Of a stretch of 64,000 nt of DNA, positions 1-25,396 are shown in pieces. The notes beneath the pieces are model-generated. The model worked only from the letters and a program-made list of their open reading frames with translations, ran no database searches and was not told the DNA's origin. A program made the position numbers and the translations under genes. Positions within the stretch are counted from its first letter, which is position 1, and each line of letters starts with the position of its first letter. This DNA comes from Sphaerolaimus hirsutus (taxonomy: Eukaryota; Nematoda; Chromadorea; Monhysterida; Sphaerolaimidae), in NCBI GenBank assembly GCA_964036195.1, contig OZ038451.1, positions 13,892,529 to 13,956,528 on the forward strand, read 5' to 3'.

Positions 1-491
1 AGATTGCGTTCCACATTGTGCACTTGTGACTTCATGCCGTTGCCGTGCTGGGAAGTTTGGAACCTTTGTTCCTGCCAAGATACCTGCCCGGGCTGGGCAC
101 CACCTTGTGGCTGTGATGCATATTGCATACACGGTCGAATTACATCTGTGCGCTTGTTACATACTCTCGTTTTTACATGTCTGTAGTGCTGTGCGCATGT
201 ACCATATTTATAGTATCGATTAAGCCTTGCGAGAAGTTGTTTCATCAGACTTTTTAGTCAAAATTTATGATCGAATTGATGTATGTCAAAATTTATGCAA
301 AATATGTTAATTAGCCTATTTTTATTCAACTGAGGGAACTGAAAATTAATATGTAGACTTATCCTAGCATAAAAGTTTCATCAATTTGATATGCATGCAT
401 TGCATCTTTCTGACTGTATGGATATATTTACATGTCATACTTATTTCTGATGGGGAAGTTTATCTATTGCAGTGTTTCCAGATTACCCATA

Positions 492-595
492 TACCGTATT
501 TCCTTGGATTACCCTCTGGGCAGTTTTTTTCATAGTGTAAATTTTGAGGGGACTTAAACGAGGGGGTGGGTATTTCAAGGAAATGTGGTAGGTAT
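492..595. repeat. Degenerate copy of the TACCGTATTTCCTCGAAATA repeat
   Basis: The left end reads ataccgtatttccttgg and the right end gtatttcaaggaaatgtggta, a diverged inverted pair of the TACCGTATTTCCTCGA... family seen more clearly at 38.2, 41.5, 53.5 and 55.2 kb. Confidence 0.4.
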
Positions 596-1313
596 GCCAG
601 CATGCATCTAATACATATGCTTTCAAAAATTTCATTACATTCAAGGGACATTTCATGAGAATGGGCAGTTTTTTGGTGGTTTCAAGTTTTGATTTGGACC
701 TTAAGTCAGTATCATGTGGGACACAAACTATCATTCTTCCATATAATTCTATATAGGATGGCATCAGTCTTATTCATATTCATCTCCTTCCCATTTAATT
801 AGCTGAAATTAAAATTTGTTACAAAAATCATTTCAAAATAATAATCAAAATTCTATTTGATGGTAAAAAAACAAACATTTTATCAGTCATCTGTAAATCA
901 ATCAAACATGCTGTAAAGCGCATCTGGCATGTAATAAGTGCGCATATGTAATATGCACAACATAAATATATAGAAAAAAGCCGAAATCACCAGCACCTAT
1001 GTCCTCTCGGCGGCGGGCGCTTCCAGGCGCACTACCTGTGCAAAATGGTCATGCTTCCGCTATCTTTTCACTCGATCTGGCCGCGCAGCGGGCCGGCCGC
1101 TTATTTACGCTTTGTTTCCGGCCAATGTGACTGTTTCATTGTCATTTTCGACCGGTGCGAGCGCATGCAATGCAACGAGCCGGTGATCGGTTAGCGCCGC
1201 CGTGTCGGCCCTGCAGATTGCATCGTGTGAAAGCGATTTCTCATGCGTTTAATAGCCCACGCAAGATTTGCCGTGCCCGACACGCGTTTTCGGGCAGCCC
1301 GATTCGGTACTCT

Positions 1314-1491
1314 GGGGGCAGTCCCAGACCCTGTAAAATGTGAAATGTCATGCAATGAGTCAAAAGTCATGTAAAATGTCCTGTAAAATGGCAACCGGGT
1401 TGCCATTTTGCAGGGTATTTTACATGACTTCTGACACTCTGCATGACATTTGACACTTTACAGGGCATTTTACAGGGTCGGGGATTGGCAC
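1314..1491. mobile_element. Hairpin (MITE-like) element, intergenic copy
   Basis: Starts ggggcagtcccagaccctg and ends cagggtcggggattggc, an inverted pair. The interior repeats CCTGTAAAATG on the left and CATTTTACAGGG on the right, so the whole copy can fold back. No coding capacity. It belongs to the family that also interrupts exons at 48.8-53.2 kb. CGGGCAGCCCGA-type sequence lies on both flanks. Confidence 0.75.
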
Positions 1492-2886
1492 GAGATGTTG
1501 TACCCTGCCCGATTGAACTGTTTGTGGTTGGCAGTTGTTGATTAGAATGTGGTTCATGTTGGGCTAATAAAATTCCGGACCAGCTAGCGGCGCGCCGACT
1601 GACCGCGGTTCATGTGCCCTAACGATCGGTTGAAAGTTGAAAAACTGCCGCCGCGCAACTTTTATTAATGATAATGGTTCTTCCGACTGAATTGTCTCGG
1701 CTCGATTCGCCCATTTTCGAGCCTTTAGATGACAAATTTGGTAGTAAAATTCTGCCGCCGCGAAAATGACTGAATAAGATTGCTATCAGTTCGATGGCAA
1801 TTTTCTAAATATAGCGCATGCTGTGGGTGTCAAATTGTAAAGTGAATCATGGTCGATGTCATTGTAAACTAAGCCGCCAGTTTAGGTCAGGATCGAGTTC
1901 CTCTCTTTGTCAAGTTTCAAGAAAAATGTCAAGCCACAAGAAAGGATACACGTTAACAAGCTGCTAGAATCAATTATTTAATGAAAAACATTTGTCACGT
2001 ACATTTTTGTTACCACTAGAGACTTTTCCCCCTTCTAGAAACATGTCACTTTACAGTATATGGAATTGGCCCCAGTGTGAAAATTTCGATCAACTTCCAA
2101 TGCTGCCGCGTGGTCAGCTGGTTGAGTAATGATCACCAGTACGGTGGGCCACCTTGTCGCGCCGCTGATACGACGTTTTCGATGTAGCATCCTTACGAGA
2201 GATTAATTTAACGACATTACTTCGAGCAGCAGATGGCTGGCTGGTTTCCAGAATTTTTTTTCGTTGATTTATTTCTCGAGTCGGCACATTTGTGTGAAAC
2301 TGAGGTGGGCAGCTATTTGTCATTGCGGCGCCACCACAACGCTCATAAGGTTGTCCACACCAAACACGTGGTTATCGGTTTTATTATACCCACTTATTCA
2401 AGTTGAACTTGGTGCGTGTTTCTCCGTCAACTGGTTTTCTACATGGACCTATCATTAGGTTGCATCGGCTTTATAAAATGTCTATGTGAAGGCGAAAGTC
2501 CCATACACAAACATGCCTCCGCGCACATTTCACCAACTTGTTTGAGAAGCGTGTAATTTATTCCCAGTGATGCGACCTTGTCCCTCACCTGTTTCGAGGT
2601 GTCTCACAGTTGACACTTTTTGACTATTTATTGCAGCGCGGTTTGCTTCCCTGCAGCGGCTTCCAAGCCGCGCGGCTAGATCGTGGATAGTGCCGCTTGC
2701 CATATGGCCTCCCTCCCTATGAACTCGGCGCCACCGCGAACTGTGAGAAAGAGGCATTTTTACGGCCGCCAGCCGGCGGCGGTGAGTCAAACTTTAAGCC
2801 GCCGCGCCGCGATGACAGGTAGCCTGACGCGCGTGTCGACAACCGCTGCACGCTGCGCGCCCGTAAACTCGCGTTTGCATTTCCTG

Positions 2887-3074
2887 GGTGCAGTCCCAGA
2901 CCCTGTAAAATGCCCTGTAAAATGTGAAATGTCATGCAATGGGCCAAAAGTCATGTAAAATGCCCGGTAAAATGGCATACATGTTTTCTATTTTACCGGG
3001 CACTTACATGACTTTTAACACTTTGCATAACATTTGACATCTTGCAAGGCATTTTACAGGGTCTGGGACAGGCG
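2887..3074. mobile_element. Hairpin (MITE-like) element, intergenic copy
   Basis: Left end ggtgcagtcccagaccctg, right end cagggtctgggacaggcg; the arms pair through repeated CCTGTAAAATG / CATTTTACAGG units. CCTG is found on both sides (2883-2886 and 3075-3078), a possible short target duplication. Non-coding. Confidence 0.75.
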
Positions 3075-3086
3075 CCTGTAGCTGTA

Positions 3087-3310
3087 CAGCCATCGAGCCT
3101 GTTTAGCCCGACACTGTTTTCGGGCAACCCGATTTATTGTCTAAGAAAAATGCATTTGCTGTCGTATAAATGTGATTCTGTCTAGCAAAGAAGCTGTCAT
3201 TCCAAATCAGTAAGAATAGGGCTGCATAAATATCAGACAAGTTCAGACAGCAGTGAATCGGGCAGCCCGAATAAAGAAAGTCAGGCTAATTAAATCAGGC
3301 ACCCGACGAT
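3087..3310. repeat. CGGGCAGCCCGA-type inverted-repeat element
   Basis: The left part contains agcctg, then ttttcgggcaacccgattta. The right part contains gaatcgggcagcccgaataa and then caggctaattaaatcaggc. The two halves are roughly inverted copies. Partial relatives lie near 1290, 4742, 4977-5035, 7105-7195 and 7405. Probably an old MITE; a regulatory motif is an alternative. Confidence 0.45.
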
Positions 3311-6300
3311 GCCCACTCGTAACCACCCGCTAATTTACTACAACAACCACGACGTGTTGATGTAGTAAACTTCAGTAGTGAATGGCCCGTTTACACCAGG
3401 AAACATATTTCACAGGTGTTTGTGAACCAAAGCACGAAGATACCGTGAAAATTATACTCACCGACCTTGAAAACATCGTTGAGGATGAGTAATGAAACGT
3501 CGTTTGAGATAAACGCGTGTTTACCTCTATACACTGTCCTGTGCGTTCCCACGGTCGTGTTGCATTCACGTTTTCAGTGTTTCACGATTTGAGCGGTCGC
3601 AAAATGGTCATTTCGTTTAAATTTATCGCCGAACTAAATACACTGCAAGCAACTATGTGCAATTCGGTTTATGGGATCATTTTTATTCACCTACTAGCTA
3701 AGTTTTTGCGGCCGCGGCCGATTTTTGTCGCCGCGGCGCCCGTAAAGCCGCTGTAATCAACCGACCATTTTTGTAACAGTGCTTATTACCATGCTCACAC
3801 TCGACTACCTGTTATGTGGTCACACCAGCGACGCACCGTAATCATACACAAAGTCGGCCTGGGTGCTTTGTTCTTTTTGTGCGCGCTCCTGTAAAACGTT
3901 GCATGACAGGTTGATAGCGACTGGAGCTGGTTCTTACTTTTGTCAAGTTATTATACGGGTGTCAAGAACGAATGGACCATGATATTGTATTTTAAGAGTG
4001 CAAACAGCAGTAGCACGTTGCCCTTCTTTTGACAATTAACATGCGATTGGGTTGTCAACTTCATTTGACACTGGACTTGACAAACTTGACAATCTTTGGG
4101 ATCGAGTCCCGCGCGAGCGGCAGCAACAGGTACAAGCAGTGCGACTGTCAGTTCGAGCCGCCGCTGCGATCATTCTGCGGCGCGGCGCTGCGCAGCCGTG
4201 ATCGCATGCGCCGCCGGCGGCCCGGTGCTTTCATGATAACGCATTTGCTGTTCGCTCGCGCCAACCTTTTGCTTCATATTGACATGGTTGACAAGCATTC
4301 CAAGTGGGCCCCCGACTATGGCAACAGTACAAGCGACGTGCGAGCCCGTATTTTATTCATGCGTTTATTTATCTGGTTTGCAATGCGTTCAATTCCTAGA
4401 GCCTTTGATCTAGACACCAAATCACTGATTTCGAATACGCGATTTCCGCTGTTTTACACGTTTCGAATGCCCCAGTACCGAATGGACATTCAAGCTTTAT
4501 TATATTCACGTGATAAAGCTGAAATGGCAATGTACATTTTTATACCTGCCGCGAATGCTTGAACCAGCTTGATCTTGCACTCGTGGTGTCTGCGCGGCCT
4601 ATAAATCGGCGCCGACGCCATGTGCTCGCCGTCGTAAAGCTGCACATGCTGCTGCCGGTGCTGTTTTATAGCGCTCGACAGGCGACAATTGTCGCTCGCC
4701 GCCGCCCACCTACTGTACCACTTGGCACGAGGAGTGCATCTCGGGCAGCCCGATAATTTGGGTTAGTAAATTATACGCTGTCTAACACAGGTGCGGTTCT
4801 GGTTTATTGGCATCATACATTTATGCGTGTAGTCACACTTTCCATTGACATCTCCAATATCCAATCTGAATTTTCCTCACAATTTATTGTAATACAGGCG
4901 GATCTTGGCATCATTTTTTCTGGCACACGTTACAATTTTCCCCATTTACCAGGTACGTCAGTCAAAGAAATTAGTCGGGCAGCATAAAATCAATTTCTGA
5001 TACAATTCGCAATTTGCCCGACAAACTGTCGGGCTGATTGGATCCAAAGCTTGGTCACGCTTTATTAGGTTATCGCTGTTGTTCACTTGACTGTCTTATT
5101 TGGTGCACGCAATGGTGCACACACACATGCGCGGCATCTACACTCTTATTCATGTGCCTTATGTCTGCAAAAGCATGAGATTGTGAAATATAATACGCCG
5201 TAATGCGGTCAGATTTGTAAAATGCGTGCTTACCTGCGGGTCCCGTCGAATTTACGCAAACAAGCTAGAGCAATTAGACTCGAATTATGACGTATGGTTG
5301 TGCAATTTACGCATGACGCACTTGTCTCCATCGAAGTGTGAATGATTGCGCCATATGGACGCCCTGGACGTACGATCTTCCCTCCGGTATTTTGAGCCCA
5401 TTAAAAACAGTGGTTAAGATAAATAGCGTGGACATAAGTGGGTGGGCGCCAATGGAGGCTGAAATTCTACTCCATGATTTCGCGGGCCGCGGCCGATCCG
5501 TTGTGCAAAGCCTTCACGCATTTCCGAATTTGCTTGCGACACGGCTCGAATTTCATCTTTCAGGTACACAAAACGAAGGCATGTGCATATGCATGCCATT
5601 TCTTCGTGTTTTGGCGCCCGTGCGTGCTATATATGTTGGTTCTTGATTAGTTCCCCTTTTGAATTACTCACTTGAACAAATCCACTGACTAAGCGAATTT
5701 TGGAAGATAAAAAAACAGTGAGCCTTGAATAACTCCACCCTGTTCGTTACTTGCCAAAAAATATGTCCCATTTGAATAACTCCACCCGTAGAAAGATATT
5801 CGGAAAAGAAGCTGACTGATTTTCCCGCAAAGTTTTTAAATATGTTCACTCAGTCTGCAACATTTGTGACTGAATTAGTTGGTGGACTAATTAAGTTGGC
5901 GTTTTACTCAAAAGACAGTAGGTAAAATACCTTTGTCATTCTCCTGAATTTCCTGTGGACATATTCAAGAATCTACAACATGACATTTTGGACAATTTTT
6001 TAGCAGAACCACGCCTTTCTCAGCATGTCATTTTTATGTGCACAAGGGATGTCAGGGCGTAAAGAGCCACGCCTTGTTCATTTCACGCTTGGATGAGTCG
6101 ATTGGAGTCAATGGCGTGTGACATGCGTTTCTTCTGGCTTAAGCATGAAGCCAGTGCGTTGTGCTAAAGCCAGAGCTTGTCGAATTACTGCCATCTTAAT
6201 GGGTGTAATGTAGCCCAACGTTGACGTGTGCAGGTGTCGACTTGTCTGTGCAGCAACGTCTACATGCTGCCGTGCGTGTTGCCGGGACAAAGACCGCAGC

Positions 6301-6710
6301 ACCTTCCCACACGTAGAGCGAGGTGCCATTCTCGCGCTGTGGCAATCACTCGGGCGGCGAGATCTACTGACCCTGATAAGCGCATGCATAATAAAAAGCA
6401 CATTCGGATTGCGGCCAATTATGCAGCGTGACGACGATTTGCGCCTGCCCTACGCAGATACTAGATAAGCAAGCGGTGGCATGCAAATAGCCGGCGATGG
6501 GCGCGCGTCCCCTCTTGGCGACCGCTTGGCAGTCTGATTGAATCAAGTCGGTGATGTGACGCAACAAGGCGCTCGCAGCTCGCCGCTTGCTAGTCGCCAT
6601 CGATACATGACAATTGTGCACATGCGTGCGCTCCAATTGACTGGCGCCGCCGCAGCCGCAGGCGCCCGTTTTCGCGCCGCGCCGCCGCAATAAACGTCGC
6701 CCCGTTTTTA

Positions 6711-6725
6711 CCCCCCCCCCCCCCC
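6711..6725. repeat. Poly-C tract
   Basis: A run of 15 C. Such a tract is prone to length error in sequencing and assembly. Confidence 0.9.
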
Positions 6726-7205
6726 GTAATATTTATAATAACAACGAAGTATCTACGCGTAAATGGATACCAAATAGGCATGAAGGGCGTAAAAAATACG
6801 CGGAGCGTAATTCATCAAATTGCTTCGGTTGGGCGACACGCAGACGGGCCGCGCGCATGCCTCAAGCCCGCAAGTAAATATATTTACATGCACCCTTCCA
6901 CTTACTTATATTTCCGCATTTGCGTGTAACGGTCGCCTAATTGAGTGCACAGTAAATGAATATGTAAATGTTCAGCGAGAATTTTATCAGCGATATCGCA
7001 TCGATATTCCGCGACGATTGGCGATAAAAGATGCATGACCGTGTCGCAATCAGTATGACAGTGTGTCGCGCGCAACGGGGAAACTTCGTTGATAACTTTA
7101 GTGACCGAATTAAATCAGCCTGACACTTTTTTTTCGGGTAGCCCGATAGATTGTGAATGTGGTTCAGGCTGATTAAACTAAACATTGCCCGATTCATGTG
7201 TTTCT

Positions 7206-7390
7206 GGGAGCAGTCCCAGACCCTGTAAAATGTCCTGTAAAATGTAAAATGTAATACAAAGTGTCAAAACTGATATAAAATGCCGGTAAAATGGAAAACA
7301 CGTTTTACCGGGCATTTGACCGGGCATTTTACATGACTTTTGACACTTTGCATGACATTTGACATTTTAGAGGGTCTGGGACTGCCCCCT
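7206..7390. mobile_element. Hairpin (MITE-like) element, intergenic copy
   Basis: Left end gagcagtcccagaccctg, right end gggtctgggactgcccc, with internal TGTAAAATG / CATTTTACA repeats forming the stem. Flanked on both sides by CGGGCWRCCCGAT-type sequence (about 7105-7195 and 7405-7425), suggesting insertion into or beside that older repeat. Confidence 0.75.
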
Positions 7391-8156
7391 AATTAGCAAT
7401 CAAGCTGGGCTACCCGAAAAACGCGTCGGACTAATCGAATCTGATTCCAGGCGCGCCGCAGGTGATATGTCTATCATGTGGCAATGGTGGTTTTGACGCG
7501 CCTCCGACCAGTCACTCTACTCAGTCGGTCGGTCGGTCGCCGTCGGGCGTGCACAAACTGTCGTCGCACGCAAACCCGGCGCGTGTGCACGAGCGCCACC
7601 GGCAGCCGCGGCGACAGCGGCGACGGCAAGCGTTTCAGTCGCGCCGGCCTGGCCCCGCCCACCCGCGCGTCCATTGGTCAGCCGAGCGGGCGAGTGCGCA
7701 GCGCGCCTCTGTTCTACTGCGCGCAGATACGACGCACTTGCCGCCTCGCTGCGGGTAGTCTTTGCACCTGAAGTCGACTGTTTATGTGATGATCGCGTTT
7801 ATTTTGCCACCAGCCGCGCGGCCCCACCGCAGCCAGCGGCCGGCAGCCGTTTTCACGCCACCTGTGCAGCTGATGCGATTAGTCCATTTCCCCATCGGAG
7901 TGCATGCGCCTAAAAAAGTCTACGCTTGGTCAGCGCTCGGGTGTGGCGACTGAAATTAGTGCGAATTTGAATATGTGTACCTTCTCATTTTAAACCCGTT
8001 AGCGCCTTCTAAACTGGATCTTTAATCCATTTTCACCTTCACTCTTCACTCTATCGCAGGTATCGCGTCTACTGGATGAAGAATTCAACTGGACCTACGC
8101 GCGTCGGCATCTAGCCACACATTCCCTAACACATAACAATTACGGCGGCACATTCG

Positions 8157-20628
<12,472 letters not shown>

Positions 20629-21660
20629 CACGTCGCGACACTGGTGCCCGGCGTTCGATCGCCGTTGACTCACTGCGAGACTGTGATTTCTATTTGAGTG
20701 TCACGTTTTTTTTTATATTGAAACGCCACTGTGGGCTCACACACACTAGTTCACAGCAAAATTTGTGTCAACTAAATTCAACCCAATTTTTGTTAATTAT
20801 GTGATTTCAACTTTCGTATGTGTTAGAGGATAGTTAAGTTTCCTTCGTGACATTTAATTTTTATTTTTTCTGTTAAGTGTCATGCTTGTGTTTTTTAGTT
20901 GACATTCAGTTGACACGAATTTGCGGCGTCAACTAGTGTGTGTGGGCCCTGTATCACGCATATCATAAGTTTGTTCGAGTCTAGTTGGGAAGCTACGTGG
21001 AGAAAACGTAATGTGCAATTCGCTTTATTCGAATCACAGATATTATCACTTGGGTATTTTAGAGTTATTTGTTTCGTGGTAGATGCTACCAGCCAGTTCG
21101 CATAGCTTTACCTATCACCAGTCGTGCACGGACGTCACACAATTTTGATGCTACACTTCCATTAAATGATTATATTTACATATTTATTTATCCAAGTATT
21201 GTAGTCTTTGCGAAAATTTTAATTAAGTATAATAAATCATTGCCTGCCATTTCAGTCAGTTTTTTTAATTGATGTTTTGCGAATATTTGTGCGTTCGTTG
21301 AGAGTTATTTGCATTGCCTGTTTTTCGCCGCTGAGTTTTTCTTCTCGTTTTCTTCTCATATTTACACATACATACATACTCCCAGATTACAAGTGATATT
21401 ATTGTATTTTGGTTCACAATTTGCTGGTACAAATTGAGATTTCTTTCTGAATACTTATCATACTTATTATTGTGTGCATCTATGTATTATAATTTATAGG
21501 TATATGTATTTATTGGGTTGTAGGCAAACTTTGTTAAACCACAGAATTTCAATAGGTTGTTAATGTTTAGGTGAAGCATATGTACATATTTTTTTGCGTT
21601 CACATATTTATTTAATACTCGAGTGCTACACAATTGTTATTATAAATACAACCCAATAAT
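20629..21660 (+). other. Probable 3' UTR of the T-box gene
   Basis: AT-rich sequence directly after the TGA. A candidate AATAAA lies near 21228 and further A/T-rich stretches to about 21.65 kb. The UTR end is not determined. Confidence 0.5.
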
Positions 21661-24600
21661 GCAGTTAAGCTTTCAATTACTCATTTCGATAAATTTATGC
21701 GCCATTGAAAATAAAGCTGCATACAGACAAAACCTATCTACGCTCGTATACCTTTACCGTATTTTACGACGGTCGAGTGGTGTATCGCAAATCGACACGG
21801 ATAAAGTGATATTTATCACAAAATGTGCATTGCATGCGAAGCGGGCGAGAACTTCCGCAACGCTGGGGCCGCACGGCCGCCGGTCACATGCCGCCCGGCA
21901 TCGGAAACAAAGTGGCAATGATTGCGGCAGCGTGATGCATGAGCAGCCGGCGCTTGACAAAGCTGCCGCGGTTATCGGCCTGACGCCCAGCCATTTGCTA
22001 CTTCGGCCACACGTTTTGTGTGTAAACGCTTTCGGTGGATAATTAGTAACGCTGCTTTAGAGATCTCTAGAGATTTCTCGGTGATGTTGATTCAATCATC
22101 ATTCGTTTTGCTTGCTGGCTGTCGTTTGTGTGAGGGGACACGCGCATGGACTGCATGCACAGTGTTGTGACTGCGGCTGCAGCTAGCGGCGACTTGCCTC
22201 TAGACTGCCGTGTGCGCCGCCGCCGTTGGCGCTGGTCGCGTCAAAGCCGCCGCTTTTGGCCAGGCCGCGGCTCGACGGCCACGCGTCCGGCATCAATCTC
22301 ACTCACGCGGGCGCGCCAAGCGGCGACGCGCCGCCGCCGCTCCTGCCGCCTCGTTTCCGTTCCCGGTTTCAGTCGCATTTTCATCTATCATCCGCGCGGC
22401 GGCGGGCGGCGGCTCAGGGTGCCCCGTCAAATCCGGCACGTAAATCAACGGGCGGCGGGGCCGCGGGCGCCAGGTGAAGCTCTACCATAAATGGGCGCAA
22501 TGCATGCGCCCGCCAGCTAACATGTTCGTTTGCCTTTGACCGCGCCGACGCGGCCCGCGCGCGCGCAGGTGCAGCATTCGGCGCGGCTTCATGTCACATC
22601 AGCTGCAAATGTGTCCGGTCGCCGGTCGCGCGCGGCCCCCAATCGCTTTGCCGCGCTTTTTGCAACTTACATCAATCTAAGCCGCGCTGCGAATGGACCG
22701 CCGCGGCCGAAGCGTGGGCACCGGGCGGCTATTTCGAGTGTCCCACTCTCGCCGCTACCGTACATGTGTTATTGCGGCGCGACGGGGCAAATTATGGCGT
22801 CGGCGGCGCGGCGCGCGCAGCTGGAACAGTTGTCGCCGGAGCCGATTTAGCTGTCATGTAAAGACAAATGTTTCTGTACGCGGCTAAACGACCGAGCGCC
22901 TGGTTCCGATGACCGGTCGCTGGCCAAAGTTGCTGCAATTTGGCGCGCCGCAACTAAATGCGTACTTTGGTGCACCGAGGCAGCCCATTAACTTGTCGTC
23001 GCAGGCGCCTCTGAGCCCATTACCGGCTGCCGCGGCCTAACTTTGAAGCGTCAACAAGAAGCGCCGCCGCGCCGCCGAGTGCCCGAACCGACGGCCAAAT
23101 GGCGGGCGAGCGTCGCTGCTACGCTACAAGTAGGTATATGTACACAACTACGCATCGAGCGCGGTAGACACAAAGCGGACCCGGCCCATTTACGCGGCTA
23201 AATGGCTATGTAGCCTATTAGCCGGTTGTTCTGCTTACAAGCGGGTGGAAATGTGCCGCACCGCCGCGCACGCCATCAAGTGTGCTCGTTTGACGGGCGC
23301 GCGTGCCTGCTTGTCATTGAGCGCGCGCGCCCGCTGTCCGACTCTGCGGGCCTGTGTCGGTTCGGCTGGCTGTGCGAGCTCTACATCGCGTTATGAGATT
23401 GAGTGGGCGTGCTTTCGTGATGAAAGATCAATTCAAAGCTGCTCATTGGTTGCCGACACGTTTTTCTCAGTTTAAAGCTTCAAACGTCCAATTTTATACA
23501 CTCTACTACCGATACATTAGGTAACGCTTTTCTGTTTGCGCATCTGCAATATTTAGCGCAACTCGTCAGTCGATTAGCTGAACAATCTTGACAGAAGTTT
23601 AACTTTCCGTCACCGTCTCCGCTGTGTGCAGTTTGTGTGTTTAAATTTTCAAGTGTTTTTTTTTTCAAAATAACTTTTCGTATTTCTTCCACAAATACTT
23701 GTCGAATTTTCGAGTTTTTCTAGATATTTTTTTCAATTTTATAGTGTTTTTCTAGTGGTGAAATAAAAATTCGATTGTTTGCCATCGTTATTTGTGGGAC
23801 GCCGCTGCGGAGGCAATATGCCGACAGCCGGAGCGGAGAAACTTGCGGCCGGCCGAGGCGTCGGCCCAGTGTAAACTTGCGCACTCACGAGCGGCCAGCC
23901 GTAGGCCGTGACAAATCCGATAGCTTTGCACCCGTTTTGACTGACGGCTCGTCACATTGCCACCCGTAACAAACTGCACCGTGCGTTTCGAAAGGATGGT
24001 CTTAATTCCGCCAGCAGCGGGGGAACGTACAATCCGAAAATTATCTTTAATTTTTATGTGTCGAATCCGTGACGAAAATGACGTCAAGCATGGTATTACG
24101 AGCGATTTTCGCTTTTCATTCCAGACATGAATTTCTGTAGGTGACAACAGGGATTTCACGTGCTGCTAAAGTGAGAATAATCTCCACAAACTGATCCATT
24201 TATGCTATCCACTATGCCCATTATTTTCACCTAATGTTTGTATGCACAGGCAATATAAACACTGATGACTGTAGCAGCTATTAAGTCCTTTTGTAGTAGC
24301 ACTCTTTGAATCTAAGATTTGTCCAGAAAAATGCATTTCATGAGCCTTTCATTGTGACAAATAAAAATACAAGCATGTAAAATCAGGCATAATCCAAACA
24401 GTTTTGGACCATAATTCAAGCACTTCAGGTGCAGGGACTAAAAAACCTTTTGTACCACAAACTGCAGCATAATCCAAGCAAATTTATGCAGAAATGCAAG
24501 CATAAGTACAAACACATGTATGGTCTAGTCCAATTTATGTGTTTTTCATATTATTTATGTGTAATATTATTACATGTAGATTACTAAATTGGATTTTTAA

Positions 24601-24890
24601 AGTTCAAGTACATGACATTAGCTAGCAACACTACAATCATGCAAATAATTCATTGATATATAGAAATCTTATGAGACAAAAACCAGAAATAAAAGAAAGC
24701 AGAAACTCTGTACACTAGCATTGCCTCGGTGATTACTGCCACAGTTGCTAACTGACACCATTGACATACAGGGACAAATGCAATTGAATGGCAATGATTG
24801 AATGGCAAAAACTGAATGAGGCAGTCAGTTACTTCGAAGCTGAGAATTGGCACTTTCCTACATGACCCTAAGTTTGTGTTATCCACCTGG
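21661..24890. other. Intergenic DNA, GC-rich island then AT-rich
   Basis: About 21.8-23.45 kb is GC-rich with CpG-dense text. From 23.5 kb it is AT-rich. I see no splice-linked coding exons, known domains or RNA genes. Confidence 0.5.
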
Positions 24891-25037
24891 TGCCAGTTCC
24901 AGACCCAGTAAAAGAAACTGTAAAGTGTAAAAGACCCTGTGCAATAAAAAAATGAAAATGTCATGTGTCATATAAAAGACACTGTAAAGTGTCAAATGTC
25001 ATGTAAAAGACACTATAAAGTGTCATGTGTATAGAAA
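24891..25037. mobile_element. Hairpin element fragment next to a tRNA-like relic
   Basis: The left end is CTGGTGCCAGTTCCAGACCC followed by repeated GTAAAAGA and CTGTAAAGTGTC units. The expected right end is missing; the tRNA-like sequence begins about 12 bp downstream. Probably a truncated copy of the subtype at 26220-26597. Confidence 0.55.
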
Positions 25038-25049
25038 GAGTGCAAAATT

Positions 25050-25120
25050 GCCTCAGGTGGGAATGGAACCCACACCTCTCATAAAGAAAACTAGTGCTCT
25101 AACCACTAGACCACAGAGGC
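25050..25120 (-). tRNA. tRNA-Glu-like pseudogene or SINE head
   Basis: Read on the minus strand, the 71-nt segment begins gcctctgtggtctagtggtt and ends ccattcccacctgaggc. It has an A-box (TGGTCTAGTGG), a B-box-like GGGTTCCATTCCC, and pairing GCCTC/GAGGC outer arms. The loop contains TTTTCTT at the anticodon position (UUC, Glu) but the anticodon stem pairs poorly. I take it as a tRNA-derived relic, not a working tRNA. Confidence 0.55.
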
Positions 25121-25396
25121 GGCTGGGCTCTAGGCACTATAAGAGGCTGACATGCTGTGATGGCAATGCCCTTAACACCTCAGGGGTTGCAGGGGGTGCA
25201 GAGATGTCATCCCTGACATCTTGTTGATGAAGGGGTAAGCAGTGGATTGTGGTCCGTGATGTTTAAAGACTGTGTGTTTGGACCACACTCGGCCAGCCAT
25301 GTGCAATGGTCAGGCGTCATTGTATGATCCATGGTCATGGCACCAGAAAGAATTTACACACCATGGTTGCAAACACACAGCTGTCCTTCATCCATA

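Larger units (their letters stand above)
1..8156. other. Upstream flank of the T-box gene, no supported gene
   Basis: About 8 kb upstream of the T-box start codon. Open frames here are short, unlike any family I know, and not joined by plausible splice sites. The stretch holds three hairpin elements, several CGGGCAGCCCGA-type motifs, a poly-C tract, and from about 7.4 kb rising GC toward the first coding exon. A 5' UTR acceptor may lie just before 8061 (pyrimidine run ending in cgcag). Regulatory DNA for the T-box gene is likely but not demonstrated. Confidence 0.5.

Noticed and set aside
4029-4562. 177-codon frame upstream of the T-box gene
   Set aside because: No family resemblance, no codon bias like the real exons, no neighbouring exons.
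25050-25120. Functional tRNA-Glu
   Set aside because: A-box and B-box are good but the anticodon stem pairs poorly and the sequence abuts repeats; kept only as a tRNA-derived relic.
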